From contig RFON01000022.1 of the NCBI GenBank assembly GCA_009926625.1, positions 1-43,217 on the forward strand: DNA of 43,217 nt. Direction: 5' to 3'. The DNA comes from Planctomycetota bacterium (GTDB lineage: Bacteria; Planctomycetota; Phycisphaerae; Phycisphaerales; SM1A02). Made by a program: the position numbers and the translations under genes. The notes beneath the pieces were generated by a model. The model was not told where the DNA came from and did no database searches. It was given only the letters and a program-made list of their open reading frames with translations. Shown here one piece after another: positions 17,940 to 26,641 of this stretch (position 1 is the stretch's first letter; each line of letters starts with the position of its first letter).

Positions 17940-20900
17940 TCAGCCGCCGGTGCTGCCGTTCAGCTCCCGCTCGACCGCATCGATTTCCCGCTGCGCATCT
18001 GCATCTGGCCGAAGCGCCTTGGCGCGCGTCAGCGACGCGATCGCATCGTCTCGGAATCCGCCCTTGAGCTGCGCCATCGCGAGGTGGGCGTAGGTGGTGG
18101 CGCTCGCCTGCACGCGCGACGCGCGGCGGAGCAACCCGATCGCCTCTGGGTACTCACCCTTCTTGGTGAGCGCAAACCCGAGCGTGTCCATGAGATCCGC
18201 ATTGACGGGGTTCAGGGCCAGCGCGCGGCGGGCGCGTTCAATCGCCTGCGGAACCTTGTCGAGTGCGGCGGCTTCGAGATACGCCACATTGTTGAGCAGC
18301 AACAGGTCATCAGGCTGCAGCGCCAACGCCTTCTCGTAGTGCTCAGCCGCCTTCGCCATGTTGCGGCGCTGGTACTCGATGTTCCCGAGCATTCGGTACG
18401 CAGCGAATCGTTCCTGGTCGTTCGTGGCAGCCGCGAGTGCGCGCGTCGCGAAGTCGAGGGCTTTCTCATACCACTGCGGTCCCGTCTCGCCGAAACGCGC
18501 AGCGACCCCAACCAGGAGTGGCGATGACGGGTTGGCACCGGCACACTCCACCACGAACTTGTCGAAGTCCGCCATCTTGTCGCCGGGATAGAGCGTGCTG
18601 GCAGCAAGCACCCATTGGTCGCCGCTGACTCCCTTGGATGGATCGATGGCGCGCACGAGTTCTCGCAGTTGCTGTCGCCCCTGCTGCCGCGCAATCTCCG
18701 TATCTCCCGTCGCAGCGAGCGACGCAGCCGCCATCATCTGAAGGAACGGGACCTGCGGCACCACGCTTGGCACCGCTTGAAGCGCCCGCAGCACGCCCGC
18801 TAGGTCAGGTGGGGAACTCGTTGCGCGAAGGACAATGGCCTGAATCAGGTAATCAGGGTTCTGCGTAATGCTGAACAATGTCTGGTTGCTCGTAGCGGCA
18901 TCGAGGTTCTTTCCGGCTGCCCGTTGCGCCTCGCTGAGTGCCTGAAGCCATGTCTGATTCCGCGGCTCGTCCGCAACGGCCGCCTGGGCGGTTGCGATCG
19001 CGCCGCCAAAATCGCCCGCGCCAAGTTGGTAAGCGATGAGAGCCCGACGGGCCTCGACCGTTCTGGGATTCTGCTCCACAAACTTCCTGCACACATCGAT
19101 GGCAGCAGCCATGTCGTTGCGGTCCGTCTGGATGGACGCGAGCAGGCGCGTGGCGGGCCAGTAGCTGCCTTGCAACTCGATCGCCCGCTCCACATTCTGA
19201 AGCGCCTGCCGCGCCATGTCGGGGTTGCCGCTCTTCTGATAGCGCCGCTGGAATGAAGCGGCGCGCACGATGAAAGGGAGCGGACTCGCAGGGTCCATCT
19301 TGATGGCCTCATCGAGCGACCGATTCAGTTCACCGAGCACACGGGCCTCATCAGCGGGCGACCCGCTGAACTCGGGCTGATCCATCTCGGCGTTGGCAAT
19401 GTCTGCCGCCAACAGCCGATCGTTGAATGTGACCTTCTGGCCCGCCTGCTTCGCAACTTCGGCACTCATCTCCTTCGCACCCTTGAAGTCGCGAACTTCC
19501 AGTCGAAGCGCAGTGATGTTGCGCGCAAGATCCAACGAAGGGCTCTTCGCGTAAGCCGCTTCCAGCACATCGAGCGCCTCACGAGGGACCCGACGGTTGG
19601 ACCACACCTGAGATACGGCACGCGCGGCATCGCTGGTGGTACTGGTGTCGAGGGCGATCGCCTTCGCGAATGCCTCCTGCGCCGGCTGCGACAATCCCAT
19701 TTCCAGGTTCAGTTCACCCAGGTCCACCCAAGCCGCCCACTGCATCGGACCCGTGAGCTTCTCGGCGGCTGAGCGCAGCATTTCGCTCCCCTCCCGCCCA
19801 CGACCCGCGCGCTGGAGTGCTGCGGCATAAATCCGAACCGAAGCATTGTCACTCGTATTAGCTCGCAAGAGGGACTCAAGGATTTTCTGTGCGCGCTCCG
19901 CGTTCGCCTTCGTGTATTCCGCGATGATCGCATCTTGCCGCTCCTTGCCGAGGGAATCCCACTCCTTCGGCGGATAGACGGGCTCCGAGTTGTCATTGAG
20001 GACGAGTTCGCGCGTCACGGGCGTCTCGACGAGAAGGCGCATCAACTGCCGCGCGTTGTCGACATCGGATGGTCGGACCGAGTACAAGCGAGTTCGCTCC
20101 ACGATGCTGCCAGCGCGATTGCCGTACACCGCCTCCAGATCGAGGTATGCGTTTCGGACTTCAGGGTTCCCAGGGAGTGCCAGCATGGCACTACGCAGCA
20201 CTTCGCGCGCCTTCGTGGTCTGACCAGACTTCGCCAGCAGCATCGAATACAACTGAATGGTCATCGGGTCGTCTGGTGCACGATCAAACGATGTTGCGAG
20301 GGCCTCGCGAGCACCTTCCATGTCGCCGCTGCGCTCGCGCGCCATTCCAAGCAGTCGGTACGCCGCCGCTGATGCTCCAGGCACAGCCACTGCCTGCTCG
20401 AACGCCTGAATTGCCTGGGGAAACTCTGCCTTGGCCAAGTTCATACGCCCGCGCATCAGGAACGGAATGGCCTTGTCCTGCGAGTGCTGCTCCGCCAGCG
20501 CAATGAGTTCCCGCAACCGCGCGTCGTTTTCCGCTTGAAGCGCATCGCTGAAGAGCCGATCGAGCAGCGTGGTGTCCCCGGGGGCGAGTTCGAGGGCGCG
20601 CGGCACGGCCTTGTCGGCGGCAGCCTTCGCCTCATCCAGTTGCGCCTGCACAGTTGCGCGAGCCGCATCCGCCACGGACTTCAGGCGAATCGCGAGCGAG
20701 TCGCGAAGCATCAGCATGGTTGTCGCAACCAACACCGCTCGTTCGCTGTCACTTCGCTTGCTGCCATCGGGCAGGGTCTGGTCTGCATAGGCCTGCACGC
20801 GCTCGACAGGCGACTTGATTTCAGCCAGGATCTTCAGGGACTGAAGAGGACCATCGTTCGGTGACTCCGACAGATAGACCGCAAGCGACGCCTTTGCTTC

Positions 20901-22793
20901 ATCCTGCTTGCCCATGAAGAGCAGCCACTGCACGAGCGTCCGCTTCAGGCGAATGTCGTTGGGGACTCGCACGAGGGCATCGCGAAGCACGGTGAGCGCA
21001 CCTTCCAAGTTGCCCTCGTTCGCCAACTGCTCTGCGTTGCCGAGCGCCTTCAATCCATCGTCCGTGGTGCTGACCATGCCGTCGCCGCGGACCTTCCCCA
21101 GTTCCGCAACGATTTGCTGCGCGACTGCATTGTTGGGCTCCGCGGTCAGCACCATCTGAGCACTCCGCTTCGCTTCCGCGAGCCGTCCGAGCCGCGCCTC
21201 GAGGCCAGCGCGAATGAGGTAGAACTGGGTGAGCCCGGGATACTCGTCGATCCCTTGGTTGATCTTGATCAGCGCAGCTCCCTGCTCGCCGCGTTGCCCG
21301 AGCGCCGATGCTGCGAGCAGATAGAACTCCGGGGGAACGCGCTTCTGGCGCGCAAAGAGATCCTCCAGTCTCGTGATTGCCGTGAGATAGTCTCCTTCAG
21401 CAAACGCAATCTTCGCGTCACATCGGAGGGTCGCGAGATCGCCATCGCGGGTTCCCACCACCTTGACGAGCCTTTCGCGCAGCGCCTTCAGCGCAGCGAT
21501 CTGCGACTTGCGGAGCTGGGCGTCCTTCCCTTCATCCATTCGCGCGTAGGTGATTGCGAAGATCTCCTCGAGTGATCCCGCACGCACCTCATCCGCGTAG
21601 GCGGCCAGCATCGACACCTTTGGCGGCGGCATCGACACGATCGTCTCGTAGGTCGCCATGGCTTTGTCGAACTCGCCGGTCAATCGCTGCAGCCGTGCGA
21701 GCGCGTTCAACTCGAGGATCGGCGTTCCAGACTTCTCGATCGCTGCTGCGAGCAGGGAGATCGCCCGCTTGATTGCATCCGCATCCTCGAGCGAACCCAC
21801 GACCCCGGACAGTTCGACCAACTGGCGGGCATCAAGCTCCGTTGCCTTGCCCGCCTGATCCGACGATCGATCGCCGCCGGCCCAAAGCAGCGGGTCGAGA
21901 ACGCTCCGAATGGCTTGTGGGGTGGCAAGCGGATTGTTTGCCTTCCGCAGCGCGGAGAGATGCATCAGTTCCACGATGGCGATCTGCGAACTCCCGGGGT
22001 TGGCTGCCTTTGCCTCGGCAAGGAGCCTCGCGAAATCCTCTTCGCGAGTCTTGGCGAGCGCCACTTGGCTCGACGCGTTGAGGCGAAGCACATCGTTTCC
22101 AACCGCCACGAGCAGGGAGCTCCACAGCTCTGGATCCTTTGGGTTGCCCTTCAATACCTCTTGCGCGTCGCCTTCGACCTCGGTGCGGTCCTCTGCGGTC
22201 AGCAGCTCCTCACGGTTCAGTTGCGCAGCGAGCCCGATCGAGCGAAGCTTGGCGTACAGCGGATCCGACTCCGGCACGCGATCAATCGCCTCTTCGGCGG
22301 TGGATGCCACCGCCTGCCACATCTCCAACTGCCCAAAGGTGCGCGCGCGCTCCATTTGCGAATCGAGCAGCGCCAGCCATTGATTGCCATCGCGCGGCGC
22401 GGAGCGGGTTCGGCGCTGCAGCAGCGCTTCGCGGCGACCGTACAACTCCTGTGCGTCGGTCGCGGTCTTGGGCGTCATCAAGCTCAGCGCATCGAGCATC
22501 TTCCCGCTGAAAGCCAAGTTGTTCGGCTGCTTGCTGACAGCTCGCCCATAGCGGGCGACCGCCTCCTGATACTTCTTGTACGCCTCATCAAGTTCCCCCG
22601 CCTTTTCGAGCGCCTGTGCCTGCGCAACCAGTTCATCGCCGCGCTGCAGGTTCTTCTCAGGGGCCGCGAAGTTCGTGTACCACCACAAGCCCGCAAGCAC
22701 AACGCCAACGAAAAGCAGGAAGCCTCCGATGAGGAAGATGAACTTCTTGTTGAGGCGGGACTGCCCACCTGACTTGTTGAAGGTGTTCGCCAT
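17940..22793 (-). CDS. Very large membrane-anchored TPR protein of the exopolysaccharide/exosortase cluster
   Basis: The 1617-residue protein has a short basic cytoplasmic start, one transmembrane segment (residues 18-40, FIFLIGGFLLFVGVVLAGLW) and then more than 1500 residues of helical repeats, very many of them TPR-like (for example AYRLLGMARERSGDMEGARE, AAEHYEKALALQPDD and TLGFALTKKGEYPEAIGLLR). The repeats face the periplasm. Giant TPR proteins such as PrsT/EpsD-like proteins are found beside exosortase genes and are thought to organise polysaccharide secretion; that is the best analogy here. No enzyme domain is seen. The ATG lies 3 bases after the stop of the DUF3485 gene, so the two are surely co-transcribed. 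Two or three repeats near the C-terminus are the closest to the TPR consensus; the middle is diverged. Confidence 0.85.
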   Translation of the reverse strand: MANTFNKSGGQSRLNKKFIFLIGGFLLFVGVVLAGLWWYTNFAAPEKNLQRGDELVAQAQALEKAGELDEAYKKYQEAVARYGRAVSKQPNNLAFSGKMLDALSLMTPKTATDAQELYGRREALLQRRTRSAPRDGNQWLALLDSQMERARTFGQLEMWQAVASTAEEAIDRVPESDPLYAKLRSIGLAAQLNREELLTAEDRTEVEGDAQEVLKGNPKDPELWSSLLVAVGNDVLRLNASSQVALAKTREEDFARLLAEAKAANPGSSQIAIVELMHLSALRKANNPLATPQAIRSVLDPLLWAGGDRSSDQAGKATELDARQLVELSGVVGSLEDADAIKRAISLLAAAIEKSGTPILELNALARLQRLTGEFDKAMATYETIVSMPPPKVSMLAAYADEVRAGSLEEIFAITYARMDEGKDAQLRKSQIAALKALRERLVKVVGTRDGDLATLRCDAKIAFAEGDYLTAITRLEDLFARQKRVPPEFYLLAASALGQRGEQGAALIKINQGIDEYPGLTQFYLIRAGLEARLGRLAEAKRSAQMVLTAEPNNAVAQQIVAELGKVRGDGMVSTTDDGLKALGNAEQLANEGNLEGALTVLRDALVRVPNDIRLKRTLVQWLLFMGKQDEAKASLAVYLSESPNDGPLQSLKILAEIKSPVERVQAYADQTLPDGSKRSDSERAVLVATTMLMLRDSLAIRLKSVADAARATVQAQLDEAKAAADKAVPRALELAPGDTTLLDRLFSDALQAENDARLRELIALAEQHSQDKAIPFLMRGRMNLAKAEFPQAIQAFEQAVAVPGASAAAYRLLGMARERSGDMEGAREALATSFDRAPDDPMTIQLYSMLLAKSGQTTKAREVLRSAMLALPGNPEVRNAYLDLEAVYGNRAGSIVERTRLYSVRPSDVDNARQLMRLLVETPVTRELVLNDNSEPVYPPKEWDSLGKERQDAIIAEYTKANAERAQKILESLLRANTSDNASVRIYAAALQRAGRGREGSEMLRSAAEKLTGPMQWAAWVDLGELNLEMGLSQPAQEAFAKAIALDTSTTSDAARAVSQVWSNRRVPREALDVLEAAYAKSPSLDLARNITALRLEVRDFKGAKEMSAEVAKQAGQKVTFNDRLLAADIANAEMDQPEFSGSPADEARVLGELNRSLDEAIKMDPASPLPFIVRAASFQRRYQKSGNPDMARQALQNVERAIELQGSYWPATRLLASIQTDRNDMAAAIDVCRKFVEQNPRTVEARRALIAYQLGAGDFGGAIATAQAAVADEPRNQTWLQALSEAQRAAGKNLDAATSNQTLFSITQNPDYLIQAIVLRATSSPPDLAGVLRALQAVPSVVPQVPFLQMMAAASLAATGDTEIARQQGRQQLRELVRAIDPSKGVSGDQWVLAASTLYPGDKMADFDKFVVECAGANPSSPLLVGVAARFGETGPQWYEKALDFATRALAAATNDQERFAAYRMLGNIEYQRRNMAKAAEHYEKALALQPDDLLLLNNVAYLEAAALDKVPQAIERARRALALNPVNADLMDTLGFALTKKGEYPEAIGLLRRASRVQASATTYAHLAMAQLKGGFRDDAIASLTRAKALRPDADAQREIDAVERELNGSTGG

Positions 22794-22796
22794 GTC

Positions 22797-23639
22797 TCAG
22801 GACTCCTTGGATTCCAGTCGTTCAACCTCGGGCCAGTCCGGCAGGCACTTCATCACCGCTGGGAGAACCTGCCCGAGCAATTCAGCTGTCGCAGCCGACC
22901 AACGCTCTTCGGCGTTCTCGGCATCGTTGACAACCATCGAGAACTGAATCTTACAGTAATACGCGTGGCGGTTCGCGAGGTCGAACGCGTAGGTGCGCAC
23001 GACATACGGCGATGAAGTCATGCGTCCATTGGCGACGAAGAGATACCCGCCAACGAAACGCACACCTGCCTTTGCCTCTTCCTGGAAGACCGTCACGGAA
23101 AACTCCGTCTCTCCAAGCGGCATGTGAACGGTGCTCTCCACGCGAGTGACGGGATCGAGAACGCGCGCGATGGGATAGCGCTCGCCCGATGCGAGATGAA
23201 TGGGCCCAGACTGCAAGTCCCACGCCGTGCGGTCGATGGGGACCGCAACCTCATGCGGCTGCTTCACCATGAGCATGCCCGCTGCGCCCCAGCAGCGCTC
23301 AGGCACATGGGGCACTGCATCGACCATCCCCGTGTAGTACGCGATGTGCAGCAGGAGAACGCCCTTCGATGGATCGCCGTCAAGCGCGTAGTGCCGATCG
23401 AGGTACTGATTCGTGCCGAGACTCTCAACCATGGCGTCACCCATGCGCCCATCCTGTCCAACGCGCCGCCAGCGGCCAAGCTTGGCCGGGATCGTGTCGA
23501 ACGACTCTCGGAGCGACACGGGTTCCTTGCGGAGGTACACATTCAGCGCTGCAACGCTTGCACGGAACGCAACGGACGACAGCACGAGCACCCCAAGCAG
23601 CGCGGCGAATGCCCATCGGATGGATCTGCTAAACAGCAT
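22797..23639 (-). CDS. Exosortase-associated EpsI/DUF3485-family protein
   Basis: The 280-residue product has an N-terminal membrane anchor or uncleaved signal (residues 9-30) and an extracytoplasmic domain of the EpsI/DUF3485 type: a W-containing start (PAKLGRWRRVG), a YYTGMVDAVPHVPERCW motif with His111 and Cys116, and a late SPYVVRTYAFDLA region. In many bacteria this domain is fused to the C-terminus of the exosortase or encoded next to it; its biochemical role is not settled. Here it is a separate gene whose ATG overlaps the end of the exosortase gene by 11 bases, so the two are likely made together. The His-x-Pro-x-x-Cys motif is intact. Confidence 0.85.
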   Translation of the reverse strand: MLFSRSIRWAFAALLGVLVLSSVAFRASVAALNVYLRKEPVSLRESFDTIPAKLGRWRRVGQDGRMGDAMVESLGTNQYLDRHYALDGDPSKGVLLLHIAYYTGMVDAVPHVPERCWGAAGMLMVKQPHEVAVPIDRTAWDLQSGPIHLASGERYPIARVLDPVTRVESTVHMPLGETEFSVTVFQEEAKAGVRFVGGYLFVANGRMTSSPYVVRTYAFDLANRHAYYCKIQFSMVVNDAENAEERWSAATAELLGQVLPAVMKCLPDWPEVERLESKES

Positions 23640-24582
23640 GCGCCACCTTGGGTCCTTCGTCGACCATCAAGCGCTGAATGAGCCACAGGGCGCCCATGTA
23701 AAGGAACAATCCTGGAATCAGCCACAGCACACCGATGAACTCGTGCACCTCGCCATCGATGAAGTTTCGGTTGAACTGCGAAAGCACGCCGAGCGATGCA
23801 ACGCGGACAATGTTGACCGCCAGTGCGATCGGAAGCGCAGCGGACACGAGCAGCGCACGCTGCCAAAAGCGCGTCAGACTGGTGGCCGCAAGAAAGACGC
23901 CAAGCGCGGCGAACGCCACCAGCATGCGCATGCCTGAACATGCCTCGGCAACATTCAGGGGGAACGACTCACCGCCCGACCACACCACGAGTGTGTTGCC
24001 GCTGCGATCCACTTCCATGCCGATGATCGTCAGCAGGAAGTAGGCGCCAACCGCGGCGATGTCTTGCAACTGGAAGGTGATCTTGTTGAGCATCACCTCG
24101 GACAGCGTTTGCCCGAACACCCACAGGAATCCAAGCGGAAACCAGAACCACCGCAGTGCCTTCGTTCCAAAGAGCACCCATGCGATCCCGATCAGCGTCA
24201 GCAGGATGCCGACCGACATGATGTTGTGATGGAAAAGCGGCTTGGGACCGAACACGCAGAGCAGGTACCAGCCCACACCGAGCATGATCGGCAGCAGACC
24301 CAACCAACACGGGGCGAACGGTTGCAGCGCGGCGAGTTCCTTGCGTCGCAGCCAGATGAAGTAGCCGGTGATCGCAGGGATCAGCAGCGTGTGCGCCCAG
24401 TCGCTCGGTTGCGTGATTGCGAACATCACCTGTCGGCGGAAGAACTCGAAGAAAACCACCGCAAGGAGCGCGGCAAGCAGGCCCCCAAGCGCAATCGCCG
24501 CGGGAAGCTGCACGCGAACCTCTGTGCCCCGCAAGGGGTTCGGGAACGGCGAATCGGTGGATGTTTCAGGCACTGCGGTCAT
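23629..24582 (-). CDS. Exosortase (membrane cysteine transpeptidase family)
   Basis: This 317-residue polytopic protein has about eight membrane helices and the exosortase catalytic residues in order: Cys215 in AEACSGMRML, Arg260 in LPIALAVNIVRV and His280 in EVHEFIGVLWLIPGL. Exosortases cleave PEP-CTERM-like tails of exported proteins and are typically linked to extracellular polysaccharide loci. None of the exported proteins in this window ends in a recognisable PEP-CTERM tail (PEP motif, helix, basic end), so the substrates must lie elsewhere or carry a different signal. The subfamily cannot be assigned confidently. A 116-base spacer separates the ATG from the upstream export gene, enough for an internal promoter, though none is clear. 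Confidence 0.9.
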   Translation of the reverse strand: MTAVPETSTDSPFPNPLRGTEVRVQLPAAIALGGLLAALLAVVFFEFFRRQVMFAITQPSDWAHTLLIPAITGYFIWLRRKELAALQPFAPCWLGLLPIMLGVGWYLLCVFGPKPLFHHNIMSVGILLTLIGIAWVLFGTKALRWFWFPLGFLWVFGQTLSEVMLNKITFQLQDIAAVGAYFLLTIIGMEVDRSGNTLVVWSGGESFPLNVAEACSGMRMLVAFAALGVFLAATSLTRFWQRALLVSAALPIALAVNIVRVASLGVLSQFNRNFIDGEVHEFIGVLWLIPGLFLYMGALWLIQRLMVDEGPKVAHAV

Positions 24583-24698
24583 TGTGTCATACCCATCCCG
24601 ATGGAACCTTGTTCGGCGAAAACCGCTCCACTCTCCAATCAGTTTCCCAGCATGAGCACTCCCGTTCGCGACAACCCGCTCGAATCAGCAGGCCTGAA

Positions 24699-26519
24699 TC
24701 AGTTGCCCGTGATATTGACCGGCGGCGGACCGAACACATCGTTTCCGAAGTTCCTGTCGAGCAGGAATCCGAATCCATAGGTGATCCGCAGCCCGTTGCG
24801 GAACACAGCCAAGGGGGTTGCCCAGAAGTTCGTTCCAATAATCACATGATCGTCCTTCTTCAGGATGATGTCTGGTTCTGCCATGTTTCTGATGGCCGCG
24901 AGATTCACTCGGATCGCGGCTTCGCGTCCACCTGGCAGGCGGCGCACAAGATCCACGCGCTCTGGAATCGCGATCTCGGTCAATCCTCCCGCTGCTGCCA
25001 CGAGGCGACTGAGCGTGAGTCGTCCGTAGTTGGGCAACTGGAACACGCCTGGACGCTGGATCTTGCCATCGATGTAGACAACGCCGATCGGCGGGAAGGT
25101 CAGGTAGATGTCATCGCCTGGACGGACCACCACATTCTGCGAAGGATCGCCGCGCACGAGGCGGTCGTAATCCACTTCGATGATGCGAGCCTTGAAGAGT
25201 GACCGCGGATCCTTGTCCTGCGAGGCATCGATTGAAACGTCCGACGCTGGCGTGACAGCCGTCGCTGGGACAGCGGATTCCGCCGAACTCTTCGCAGCGG
25301 TCGTGTCCGCTTCCTGCTTCGCGGCGTTCGTTCCACGAATGCGAACCCACTGCTGGCTGTTCACATCGAAGATGAACGAGTCCGCGTCGTTCGCGAGTTG
25401 CGCGGCGGGCTTGCGCTGCGTCGCGTTCGATGCATTCACGCCGGGTCGCTCCGCGACCGTGACGGGCTCGAGCGTGTCAACATCGACAGGAGGCGGCGAC
25501 TGTGCACTCCCGACGGCACCAGGGCTCGCGCTCTTTCCGGCTTCCGTCTTGGGCGCGGCTGGAGCGGGCGCCGGCGCCGCTGGTGGTGCGGCTTGCGGTG
25601 CAGCCGGCGCTGCTGGCGGATTCGACGGAGCTGCCCCCGCGTCTGTCGGCTTGCCATTGCCGTCCGACTCGCTCAGCTGATTGATGAGTGCCTCGATATC
25701 CACTGGATTTGCCTGTGTTGCCGCGGGCTTTGTCGCTGGCTGGACGGGCGGCGCGATGGGCGCGGTCTGCTGCGCCGCAGGCTGCGTGGGCTGAGCATCG
25801 TCTCCCCCGCCACCACTGAGCACGCCAGCGGATTCGCGCTCGGTGGCGTTTTCGACCGCCATCGACCGCACAACGAGCACCCGCTCGCAAATCACGTCAG
25901 CGCCGCCCGCGAGCGCGATCGCCTGCGTGAGTTTGAAGTTCGGCTTGGTCAGCGCGAACACGCCACTGTTCTGCACGGCTCCCTGGATGGCGTAGTCAAA
26001 GCTCCGACCCTCCTGAATATCCACCGTCACAACGGGATTCTTGATGAACGGTTCGAGTTTCTTGCGGATCTCCTCGCGGAGTTCATCGAGCGTCAGTCCA
26101 GACGCCTGAATCTCGTTGATCGTTGGCAAGCGGATGAAGCCTCCCGCATCCACCACTCGAACGGCTGCTTCCGTCTTTCCCTGCGTGATCAGTTCGTAGA
26201 TTTCGACCTGAACCACATCGCCCGCTGCCAGACGGTATTGAAGCGTGTTGGCAATCAAGTCCTGCGGCTCAGGCGGTCCTGTGACACCCAGCGGCTCCTC
26301 GGGCGGCTCGATGACGTCGATACGCTCCAGCACCGGAATTGTCGTTGGCGTCGTCTCGTAATACCCCGTGACGCTCGGATCCATATAGGAGTCCGTCTCG
26401 CATCCCGGGAATCCGCCGAGCGTCAGCGCGAAGAGGGCGACCCAAAGTCCCACCCGCAGCCATCGGCACGCGAGCCGCCCCGTGGCGGATCCACCAAGAG
26501 GTTGGCTAGTGAGCAGCAT
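24699..26519 (-). CDS. Wza-type polysaccharide export lipoprotein with an unusual Ala/Pro-rich insertion
   Basis: The 606-residue product begins with a hydrophobic signal ending LTLGGFPGC (candidate lipidated Cys40; the lipobox is non-canonical). A poly-export domain spans about 85-180 (RLAAGDVVQVEIYE and EEIRKKLEPFIKNPVVTVDI), followed by a first SLBB-like segment (AIQGAVQNSGVFAL). A second SLBB lies near 465-560 (VYIDGKIQRPGVFQLPNYGR). This is the outer-membrane channel architecture of Wza/GumB, through which polysaccharide leaves the cell. Between the two SLBB parts sits roughly 200 residues of low-complexity Ala, Pro, Gln and Thr sequence (about 225-430), absent from ordinary Wza proteins. 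It is the first gene of the leftward run and is probably preceded by the main promoter. Confidence 0.88.
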   Translation of the reverse strand: MLLTSQPLGGSATGRLACRWLRVGLWVALFALTLGGFPGCETDSYMDPSVTGYYETTPTTIPVLERIDVIEPPEEPLGVTGPPEPQDLIANTLQYRLAAGDVVQVEIYELITQGKTEAAVRVVDAGGFIRLPTINEIQASGLTLDELREEIRKKLEPFIKNPVVTVDIQEGRSFDYAIQGAVQNSGVFALTKPNFKLTQAIALAGGADVICERVLVVRSMAVENATERESAGVLSGGGGDDAQPTQPAAQQTAPIAPPVQPATKPAATQANPVDIEALINQLSESDGNGKPTDAGAAPSNPPAAPAAPQAAPPAAPAPAPAAPKTEAGKSASPGAVGSAQSPPPVDVDTLEPVTVAERPGVNASNATQRKPAAQLANDADSFIFDVNSQQWVRIRGTNAAKQEADTTAAKSSAESAVPATAVTPASDVSIDASQDKDPRSLFKARIIEVDYDRLVRGDPSQNVVVRPGDDIYLTFPPIGVVYIDGKIQRPGVFQLPNYGRLTLSRLVAAAGGLTEIAIPERVDLVRRLPGGREAAIRVNLAAIRNMAEPDIILKKDDHVIIGTNFWATPLAVFRNGLRITYGFGFLLDRNFGNDVFGPPPVNITGN

Positions 26520-26523
26520 GAGT

Positions 26524-26574
26524 GGATGGGTAAACGGGGATCAGCAGATCGTTGGCACACAGCCCAACCCATCC
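26524..26574. promoter_or_regulatory. Spaced 8-bp inverted repeat in the leader upstream of the polysaccharide export gene
   Basis: GGATGGGT (26524-26531) and ACCCATCC (26567-26574) are exact inverted copies 35 bases apart, immediately upstream of the export gene ATG at 26519. A weak -10-like TATCTT (minus strand, complement of 26587-26592) lies just upstream, so the repeat would fall in the mRNA leader of the operon. It could be a leader hairpin or operator. It is not a convincing intrinsic terminator for pyrB, since no T-run follows. Confidence 0.3.
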
Positions 26575-26641
26575 GTGGGATCGAGAAAGATACATCGTCT
26601 CGCGAAGCGCAATGGTGTGAAAATGCAAGCCTTGAGTTCAA

